Shown here one piece after another: positions 42,030 to 47,340 of a stretch of DNA of 47,340 nt; positions within the stretch are counted from its first letter, which is position 1; the number at the start of each line of letters is the position of its first letter. The stretch is taken from the NCBI RefSeq assembly GCF_042680125.1, contig NZ_JBHTNY010000055.1. One strand, 5' to 3'. Source of the stretch: Robinsoniella peoriensis. Lineage in GTDB: Bacteria; Bacillota; Clostridia; Lachnospirales; Lachnospiraceae. The translations under genes were made by a program, and so were the position numbers. The notes under the pieces were generated by a model that saw only the letters and a list, made by a program, of their open reading frames with translations, was not told the origin of the DNA and searched no databases.

Positions 42030-43292
42030 TTATCGATAGATGCCATATTTATGGACGGCATCTGTCATGGCAACAACATTTTCGACTTTTGCAGGACCAA
42101 TTGCATTAAACGGCAGGGTAAATATGAAACCGGATGCTGTTTTCATTTCGTCCAGAAGTTCTTTTACGCGTGTATCGACTTCATCAGCGGTACCTCCGAT
42201 AAGAAGCGCTGGTGATATGCCGCCTGCGATACACATGTGATCTCCGATAACTTGTTTTGCTTTTATGGGATCTGTCCGGTCAAACCAGGCAATAGCCTTA
42301 CCGGCAGGCAGTTCAAGAAGTGTGTCCAGAAGGTGGTCATAGCTGCCCTGCAATGACAGAAGTGGAGTAAAGTCAGCCTTAATGAGTTCTTCGCAGATAT
42401 ATTTGAGATATGGCCAGTGGAATTCCCGGAATTGTTTTTCTGACAGGAAGCTATTATACCATACCGGGCAGAATACTCGTCTCGAACCTGTCAGCTGGTA
42501 TGAAATTTCTCCGGTTGCTTTTCCTACAGCCAGAAGTACCGGTGCCAGTGCCTCGCAAATCTTGTGCACCTTGTCCGGAACACGGCGGATATCATAGATC
42601 ACCTGATCAAAGTCTCTAAGAAATGCCCCCAGTGCATCCAGTGGATTTGGATTAAGTGCCATATACCACGGCGGGCAGTTTACGGTTTTCATTTCCTGTG
42701 TAAATATCTGTAAGTCTCCCAAAGCAGGTCCCAGTTTCATGCCAAATTTAATGAGTGCAGCTGCTGATTCACTGCTGCCGGGTTTGCTTAAAGCACCATA
42801 CACCCGGGGGATCACCTTATTATTAAGGAACCCGAAGGGATCGTCTATAAATTCGTCATATTCATCAACGCTCATTACCGGACTCTTAATTTTAAACTGG
42901 GATTCCACATTTGGAAAAACCTCTCTGCCGGGTTGGGATGAATAGTTGTCCTTTAGAATATCATGTGCAAAACCGCCGCCCAGAACAGAAGCTACTGCTG
43001 CGTTTACCGCAGTTTCCGAATCTGTTCCTGCAAGTGCCAGACCCAGGGTCACAGACTCAAATGAGCGGAGCATACATGCTGCGTCCCAGTTGAAGTCCTT
43101 TGCAAACTTTGTTGAGGCCTCTTTGTACTTATTCTGGTCATAATACATGTCTTCATATGTAATGCCGGAATATTTTGCAGGAAAATACAGTGTTGCTGCT
43201 GCGATTGGTACACGGTCTACTTTTTGTAATCTGGCACACCGGTCCAGTCGCTCTAATTTTTCACTGTAACTGCTTGCTACCATGCTTTTCAT
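42030..43292 (-). CDS. UroD-fold methyltransferase lacking the usual zinc ligands
   Basis: The 420-residue protein belongs to the uroporphyrinogen-decarboxylase-like fold used by MtaA/MtbA/CmuA methyltransferases (LQKVDRVPIAAATLYFPAKYSGI, then the C-terminal VIGDHMCIAGGISPALLIGGT). Where MtaA-type enzymes have HxC (in LHICGN) and a later cysteine (PGCGIAP) as zinc ligands, this reads LLSLQGSYD and LPFNAIGP: both sites are lost by my alignment. So it may use another metal site or be the substrate-side enzyme. It begins the operon, with GAGGG before the ATG, after a long leader that has two tandem hairpins. Confidence 0.8.
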   Translation of the reverse strand: MKSMVASSYSEKLERLDRCARLQKVDRVPIAAATLYFPAKYSGITYEDMYYDQNKYKEASTKFAKDFNWDAACMLRSFESVTLGLALAGTDSETAVNAAVASVLGGGFAHDILKDNYSSQPGREVFPNVESQFKIKSPVMSVDEYDEFIDDPFGFLNNKVIPRVYGALSKPGSSESAAALIKFGMKLGPALGDLQIFTQEMKTVNCPPWYMALNPNPLDALGAFLRDFDQVIYDIRRVPDKVHKICEALAPVLLAVGKATGEISYQLTGSRRVFCPVWYNSFLSEKQFREFHWPYLKYICEELIKADFTPLLSLQGSYDHLLDTLLELPAGKAIAWFDRTDPIKAKQVIGDHMCIAGGISPALLIGGTADEVDTRVKELLDEMKTASGFIFTLPFNAIGPAKVENVVAMTDAVHKYGIYR

Positions 43293-43315
43293 TAGATTCC
43301 CTCCATTTCTTTGTG

Positions 43316-43387
43316 GGGAAAGTGTGAAAGAAAATCGTCTTCACACTTCTGATTTGGGAAAGCGTGAAGGAAAATCGTCTTCACACT
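43316..43387 (-). repeat. Tandem hairpin pair in the corrinoid operon leader
   Basis: Two 32-base copies (43316-43347 and 43356-43387, period 40) each can fold as AGTGTGAAG...CTTCAC(A/G)CT. The few differences keep pairing by G-U wobble. They lie in the leader just upstream of the ribosome site. Confidence 0.75.
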
Positions 43388-43468
43388 ACGTATTAATGCA
43401 GTATACCAGGCGGAACCTGAGATATGCAGGGGAAGAAGAATGACAGAAGTTCGAAACCTTATAATTTA

Positions 43469-43497
43469 ATAGTATATTATACGGAAAAACATGTCAA
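43469..43497 (-). promoter_or_regulatory. Promoter of the corrinoid methyltransferase operon
   Basis: Minus strand TTGACA (43497-43492), 17 bases, TACTAT (43474-43469). It implies a leader of about 170 nucleotides. A 9-base inverted repeat sits upstream at 43506-43543. Confidence 0.6.
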
Positions 43498-43613
43498 TGT
43501 CTAATTTAAATAGTTTTTAGAAAGTATTTTATATACTATTTAATGGATGATCTGTATTTGAATTGCTTCTTTTTTATTATCTTATAAATGTACCGGATAC
43601 CTTACTTTATTTC

Positions 43614-43642
43614 TTGACAGGAAGAGAAAGCTTTTATATACT
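43614..43642 (+). promoter_or_regulatory. Promoter of the 20-codon unit
   Basis: TTGACA (43614-43619), 17-base spacer, TATACT (43637-43642). Confidence 0.75.
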
Positions 43643-43672
43643 TTTAGTAAGTAAATTCTAAGGGAGGGACCT

Positions 43673-43735
43673 ATGGACAACGCCGGTTTAGAGGCTGACT
43701 TTTGTAAAATTTTCATAGGGGTCAATCAAAAATAG
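43673..43735 (+). CDS. 20-codon open frame with own promoter, ribosome site and terminator
   Basis: The frame starts ATG at 43673 after AAGGGAGGGA and stops with TAG at 43733 (product starts MDNAGLEADF, ends IGVNQK, one cysteine). A consensus promoter lies 31 bases upstream and a terminator starts 4 bases downstream, so the unit is complete. It may be a true small peptide, or the two fused ends of a deleted gene as seen elsewhere in this window. The product resembles nothing I know. Confidence 0.5.
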   Translation: MDNAGLEADFCKIFIGVNQK

Positions 43736-43738
43736 ATA

Positions 43739-43776
43739 AGCATGGCTTGTATAAAAATACAGGTTATGCTTTTTTG
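43739..43776 (+). terminator. Terminator of the 20-codon unit
   Basis: AGCAT...CTTGTAT (from 43739), loop AAAA, ATACAGG...ATGCT (to 43770), T-run 43770-43775. Confidence 0.85.
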
Positions 43777-43878
43777 TGTTGATATACCCGCAGTATACCT
43801 GCAGTGAGAAAATTATTCACAGCGTAAAATTACTTGCAGAGCTGAGTACATTAAACCCGGAATAAAAGGAGGAGAATA

Positions 43879-44922
43879 TTGGAAATTGTAATACGTTCTA
43901 TGGAGAAAGAAGAAGCCGAAGAGGTAAAAAGAATTGGAAAGCGTGCATTTAGCTTGGTGGAAGGAATGTTTGTCAGCAAACCAAAACATGCACTGGTGGC
44001 TGTAGTGGATGGAAAACTTGCCGGTGCCATTATCTATAAGATCACAAAAGTTCAGGGGAGGAGAACAGGGTATTTTGAATATGCATTTGTAGACCCGGAC
44101 CATCATGGAAAAGGTATAGGCAGGAAGCTGTATCAGGCGACCACTGAGTATCTATGGGAGCAGGGATGCGACTCACAGGCGGCACTGGTGAAGGATGACA
44201 ACGTTGGTTCCTGGAGTCTGTTCCTGAAGAATGGATTTGCCAGGGTTACGCTGTGGGAGATTGTCTGGCAGCTGGGGGTATTGGGATTTTTGTCCCAGTT
44301 TTTTTGCAATTTGCTTTGGCTGGCGGTGGGGATGGATTTCTATCTGGCGGTGCGCAACGAACCGCTGCAAAGTAAAAGCGGTACCGGCAGGCAGATCGGT
44401 GGGTATCTTCTCGCTAATTTGCTGCTGATTTTAATAGTGCTTTACCGCATAGAAGATCCGGTTATATTTCTTGGAACTTATGTGGGAATCCTGGCTGGTA
44501 CAATAGCTATAGGGAGAATTGCGGCTGCAACTTCAAAACGGAAATGGCAATTTAGTCTGAATAACGGAGGTGCAGGTATTATAGCGATTGTAAATTTTTT
44601 CGGGGGAATCTTTCCTCTGAGCGGTAACTGGTATCCCCACAAATATGAAAATACCGATGAATTCCGCAGAGATATGGGCATGGTAGATCTGGCTGAATGG
44701 ACGTTTATTGCGGCATTAACAGGGGTTTCTATCATGTTTTCAGCATCTCACCAGATATTTCACTATGCATCCTTAATTGGTGAAATTCTTTTAGTTTATC
44801 GTGTGCTGGCATTTTATCCGTTTGAAGCTTATGGCGGAAGCAGGGTTTTTTCCTGGAACAGATGGATTTATGGAGTTATGTCGGTAATATCAGTTTTGCT
44901 GATAGTATTTATGCAGGTTTAA
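43879..44922 (+). CDS. GNAT acetyltransferase fused to a seven-helix membrane domain
   Basis: Residues about 1-130 are a GNAT domain (VDPDHHGKGIGRKLYQATTEYL acetyl-CoA loop, SWSLFLKNGFARVTL). Residues about 135-347 hold about seven membrane helices. The motifs LNNGGAGIIAIVNFFGGIFPLSG and LAFYPFEAYGGSRVFSWNRWIYG recall the site-2-protease (M50) C-terminal part (NPFD...G), but no HExxH is present. The start is TTG at 43879 with AGGAGG six bases before it; the ATG at 43900 would cut the first GNAT strand. Perhaps it acetylates a membrane or wall substrate; no partner gene adjoins it. Confidence 0.75.
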   Translation: MEIVIRSMEKEEAEEVKRIGKRAFSLVEGMFVSKPKHALVAVVDGKLAGAIIYKITKVQGRRTGYFEYAFVDPDHHGKGIGRKLYQATTEYLWEQGCDSQAALVKDDNVGSWSLFLKNGFARVTLWEIVWQLGVLGFLSQFFCNLLWLAVGMDFYLAVRNEPLQSKSGTGRQIGGYLLANLLLILIVLYRIEDPVIFLGTYVGILAGTIAIGRIAAATSKRKWQFSLNNGGAGIIAIVNFFGGIFPLSGNWYPHKYENTDEFRRDMGMVDLAEWTFIAALTGVSIMFSASHQIFHYASLIGEILLVYRVLAFYPFEAYGGSRVFSWNRWIYGVMSVISVLLIVFMQV

Positions 44923-45049
44923 CAGGTTCTTAGGATGAATGTTCGGTTGATTAAGTGAATAAAATACCATATATGTTTATTTTTCCAAAAAGTTATTGCT
45001 TTTCGGTTAAAATACCATAAAATAGATAATAAGCATAAGTGATAGTTTT

Positions 45050-45604
45050 TTGGAAATGTTTGGATATAGCAGGAAAGATATTGAGGAGAGGTTCCATAAT
45101 CAATTTGTAAGAATGATATATGTTATTCTGAGACCGAATTCCGCATCCGTAATGAAAAAGGTTAGTTTAACTGGTGCCGAATCCGTGCAACCACACAGTT
45201 TGATAATGACAGAAGACATATTCGGGCAGTGGGGGTAATCGTAGATATCGAAGAAGAGAAAAGGCAGGAACTCATCATCCAGGCACAGAATGACGGTCTT
45301 ACGGGGCTTCTGGCATTTCTGCCGGGCGTTTCAGATCAGCTGGCAGCAGAACTGGTGGATAAAATTATTATGGGTATGAATGGAATCCGCCCGAAAAGGC
45401 CTTGATATTCATTTGAGCTGTAGTGTAGGAATTGCCTTTTATCCTAGAGATGGCAGGGATTTCTACAGTCTCTTCTGCCAAGCGAACCAAGCACTTTACC
45501 ATGTGAAAAATACCGGTAAAGGCGGGTATGCTGTGTATAACTCATCCATGCATGACTACAGGGACTTAAAAGTTTCAAATAAATTTCAATATTTTGATCT
45601 TTAG
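45050..45604 (+). pseudogene. PAS-GGDEF diguanylate cyclase wreck
   Basis: Three frames in order carry family pieces. First, MFGYSRKDIEERFHNQFVRMIY (PAS). Next, ETEFRIRNEKG with a stop, then IRAVGVIVDIEEEKRQELI and NDGLTGLL (PAS end and GGDEF start). Last, SCSVGIAFYPRDGRDFYSL and ALYHVKNTGKGGYAVYN (GGDEF end). The GG(D/E)EF loop itself is missing, as are some 80-100 residues before SCSVG. Frameshifts, a stop and a deletion all disable it. Confidence 0.8.
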
Positions 45605-45783
45605 AATTTCTAAGAAAAGATTTACGCTGATGGATATAAAGGTGACAGATTATGAACTGATGTTATACCTGTGATATACTCCGTTAGAGGAAAAACTTTG
45701 TATGAGTGTTTCGATTTAGCAAAAAGAAACGTATATAAGACTGTAGGAATTTAATATTAATTATTCTATATTTTAAAGGATAG

Positions 45784-45825
45784 AACTGTGTGAGCTTTTT
45801 ATTTTAGCTGACACAGTTTTTTATT
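45784..45825 (+). terminator. Strong terminator before the recombinase
   Basis: AACTGTGT (45784-45791) pairs with ACACAGTT (45811-45818), extended by AGC/GCT inside, then a T-rich tail. Confidence 0.85.
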
Positions 45826-45924
45826 TTTCAAAATACCTCATAATAATTCTTGATCTTGAAGATAATAGTCAGATACAGATTCCAGAATCAGATAATCCAC
45901 AATAACAGTTTAGGGAGACAATAT

Positions 45925-46983
45925 ATGAGATCAGATGTGAAGCAAAATGTGCAACCGAATGAAAAATCGAATGAGAAACCAGATGTACAACCGAATGAGA
46001 GACCGAATGAGAAACCAGATGTGCAACCGAATGAGAAACTAAATGAGAAACCAGATGTACAACCGAATGAGAGACCGAATGAGAAACCAGATGTACAGCC
46101 GAATGAGAAACTAAATGAGAAACCAGATGTACAACCGAATAAAAAACCAAATAAAGTTACAGAAGAAATCATTACAAATTTTAAAAATCAGCTGCAAAAA
46201 GAGGAAAAAAGTGATTTGACCATACAAAAATATATACGTGATATCAGAAGATTTCAGGTGTTTTTGTCTGGAAATGAAATCGGGAAGGAGATTGTGATTG
46301 CTTATAAGAAGTATTTGAAAAGTCACTTTGCGGTAACCAGCGTCAATTCCATGTTAGCGGCACTGAATCGTTTTTTGCAGTTCTGCGGGTTAAATGATAT
46401 ATGCGTAAAGCAGCTGCGGGTGCAGAAAAAGCCATTCCGCTCTTCTGAAAAAGAACTGAATAAAGAAGAATATTTACGGTTGCTGAATACGGCTAAGGCA
46501 AGTAATAATGAGAGAATGTTTATGATTCTTCAAACGATTGCATCCACTGGAATCCGTATCTCTGAATTGAAATATTTTAAGATCGAGGAAGTTAAGCTGG
46601 GAGAAATTACGGTATCCAGCAAGAATAAAACCAGGATCATTTTGATTCCGAAAAAGCTGAAAAAGGTATTGATCCATTTTTCTAAGAAACTTGGGATAAA
46701 AACAGGGGAGATTTTTATAACGAAGGGCGGCAAATCTTTGAATCGAAGTAATATATGGGCAGAAATGAAGAAGTTGTGCCAGAAGGCGGGGGTTTCCAGA
46801 GAAAAGGTTTTTCCACATAATCTGAGAAAGCTGTTTGCCAGATGCTTTTATGAATTAAAAAAAGATATCGCCAAGTTAGCGGATGTACTGGGACACAGCA
46901 GTATTAATACGACACGTATCTATATAATGACATCGGGGTATGAACATCAGAGAGACATTGATAAACTGGGATTAATCTTATAG
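45925..46983 (+). CDS. Tyrosine recombinase with repeat-rich N-terminal extension
   Basis: The 352-residue protein has a low-complexity head (about 1-78), an N-terminal SAM-like core-binding domain (about 80-165: TEEIITNFKNQLQKEEKSDLTIQKYIRDIRRFQVFL) and a catalytic domain (about 180-350). Catalytic residues visible: arginine in STGIRISEL, lysine in VSSKNKTR, HxxR in FPHNLRKLFA, histidine in LGHSSINTTRIY and the tyrosine RIYI. All are intact. The head repeats a 12-residue unit (QPNE, two variable, NEKPDV) five times. ATG at 45925 has AGGGAGA upstream. It may act on nearby sites or move an element; no excisionase is seen. Confidence 0.9.
   Translation: MRSDVKQNVQPNEKSNEKPDVQPNERPNEKPDVQPNEKLNEKPDVQPNERPNEKPDVQPNEKLNEKPDVQPNKKPNKVTEEIITNFKNQLQKEEKSDLTIQKYIRDIRRFQVFLSGNEIGKEIVIAYKKYLKSHFAVTSVNSMLAALNRFLQFCGLNDICVKQLRVQKKPFRSSEKELNKEEYLRLLNTAKASNNERMFMILQTIASTGIRISELKYFKIEEVKLGEITVSSKNKTRIILIPKKLKKVLIHFSKKLGIKTGEIFITKGGKSLNRSNIWAEMKKLCQKAGVSREKVFPHNLRKLFARCFYELKKDIAKLADVLGHSSINTTRIYIMTSGYEHQRDIDKLGLIL
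45953..46150 (+). repeat. 36-base tandem repeat in the recombinase gene
   Basis: About five 36-base copies encode QPNE(K/R)xNEKPDV. Copies alternate between an RP form and a KL form, giving a 72-base super-unit. Such an array is prone to slippage that stays in frame. Confidence 0.85.
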
Positions 46984-46992
46984 AAAATAATA

Positions 46993-47016
46993 ACTACATA
47001 ATTACAATTATGTAGT
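46993..47016. other. Perfect palindrome downstream of the recombinase
   Basis: ACTACATAATT (46993-47003), AC, AATTATGTAGT (47006-47016). Eleven-base arms; it can also be read as 8-base arms around an 8-base core, like a tyrosine-recombinase site. It could equally be a terminator without T-run. Confidence 0.5.
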
Positions 47017-47207
47017 ATCAGACAAATGTAAAATACATTACTATTTTTATGATTGGTATTATATTAGCACTATTTTATTAAAAATGCAAATACATAATAA
47101 AAAAAATGTCGATTTTTAATCGGGTCTTCGACACTTTCCCTATCTCTAAAACGCCTTAAAGCCTTGATACAGGCTTATTTTTTTGTCAAATTTTTCCTAA
47201 ATTTATG

Positions 47208-47236
47208 TTGTATGTGTTGTATTTATGTGGTATAAT
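47208..47236 (+). promoter_or_regulatory. Promoter of the transposase gene
   Basis: TTGTAT (47208-47213), 17 bases, TATAAT (47231-47236); GGGGTG ribosome site follows. Confidence 0.6.
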
Positions 47237-47257
47237 AATTACAGGGGTGATGCATTT

Positions 47258-47340
47258 ATGAAGATATACTTTGATAAACGACTTAAGGATCCTACTTATT
47301 ATGCACAGCAGGGTATCCGTAATGGAAAGAAAACAACCAC
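47258..47340 (+). mobile_element. Start of an IS1634-type transposase (cut by window end)
   Basis: From ATG 47258 the frame reads MKIYFDKRLKDPTYYAQQG and then RNGKKTTT, the usual opening of IS1634-family transposases (short Lys-Asp-Pro-Thr-Tyr start, then RNGKK). Only 27 codons are present. The left end of the element probably lies between 47103 and 47140, where ATGTCGA/TCTTCGACA forms an inverted pair, but the exact terminal repeat cannot be set without the right end. Confidence 0.7.

Larger units (their letters stand above)
43293..43878. other. Gene-poor gap with leader hairpins and a tiny transcription unit
   Basis: It contains a tandem hairpin repeat (43316-43387), the promoter of the corrinoid operon (minus strand, 43469-43497), an inverted repeat TTAAATAGT/ACTATTTAA (43506-43543) and the 43614-43775 mini-unit. 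No other gene is seen. Confidence 0.65.

Noticed and set aside
45869..46172. Long minus-strand frames rich in His-Leu-Val-Ser or Phe-Gly-Cys repeats
   Set aside because: They are the antisense image of the 36-base repeat in the recombinase gene and have no ribosome site or family match.

Overview
The window looks like a chromosomal accessory region of a low-to-mid GC Clostridia genome, most probably a gut Lachnospiraceae. The signs are YesMN two-component genes, many carbohydrate ABC systems with ROK and LacI regulators, LytTR-DUF3021, corrinoid methyltransferases, and a secreted Ig-like protein with Cys-repeat modules. The genus cannot be fixed from sequence alone. No rRNA, tRNA or CRISPR array was recognised.

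Layout. 1-1530: a small membrane-anchored protein, a zinc-ribbon protein and the wreck of a solute-binding lipoprotein. 1536-9965: a sugar locus made of YesN/YesM-type regulator and sensor, a lipoprotein binding protein, two permeases and a GH66 glucanase without a signal peptide; it probably imports isomalto-oligosaccharides and splits them inside the cell. 10071-11983: PEBP-like protein with HxlR regulator, then a MerR regulator divergent from an internally deleted carboxymuconolactone decarboxylase (CMD)-like gene. 12048-15703: transglutaminase-like protein, then a LytTR-DUF3021-ABC export operon with a textbook LytTR site. 15831-19330: a BusR-like GntR/RCK_C regulator beside a two-gene quaternary-amine type importer whose promoter lies inside a long dyad. 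19568-21954: ROK regulator divergent from a zinc dehydrogenase. 22131-27216: small stress or resistance-type genes (GNAT, two methyltransferases of which one is broken, TetR plus flavoprotein, APH-like kinase). 27469-36669: a second sugar or polyol locus (SDR dehydrogenase, RbsA/RbsC/RbsC/SBP importer, bicupin, LacI, ROK). 36815-41071: a 1418-residue secreted modular protein. 41292-43292: corrinoid protein plus UroD-like methyltransferase. 43614-47340: a tiny 20-codon unit, a GNAT-membrane fusion, a PAS-GGDEF wreck, a tyrosine recombinase with a repeat-rich head, and the start of an IS1634-type transposase.

How it works together. Most units are local sensor-plus-effector cassettes: the regulator sits next to its target, and in several cases its operator can be read directly (TetR, LytTR, MerR, BusR-like). 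A second theme is decay: at least five genes are wrecks, four of them keeping their ends but lacking the middle. The most unusual items are the attenuator-type leader before the 22906-23751 methyltransferase, the BusR-type dyad, the corrinoid methyltransferase without the usual zinc ligands, the acetyltransferase-membrane fusion, the 20-codon transcription unit, and the recombinase with a 12-residue repeat.
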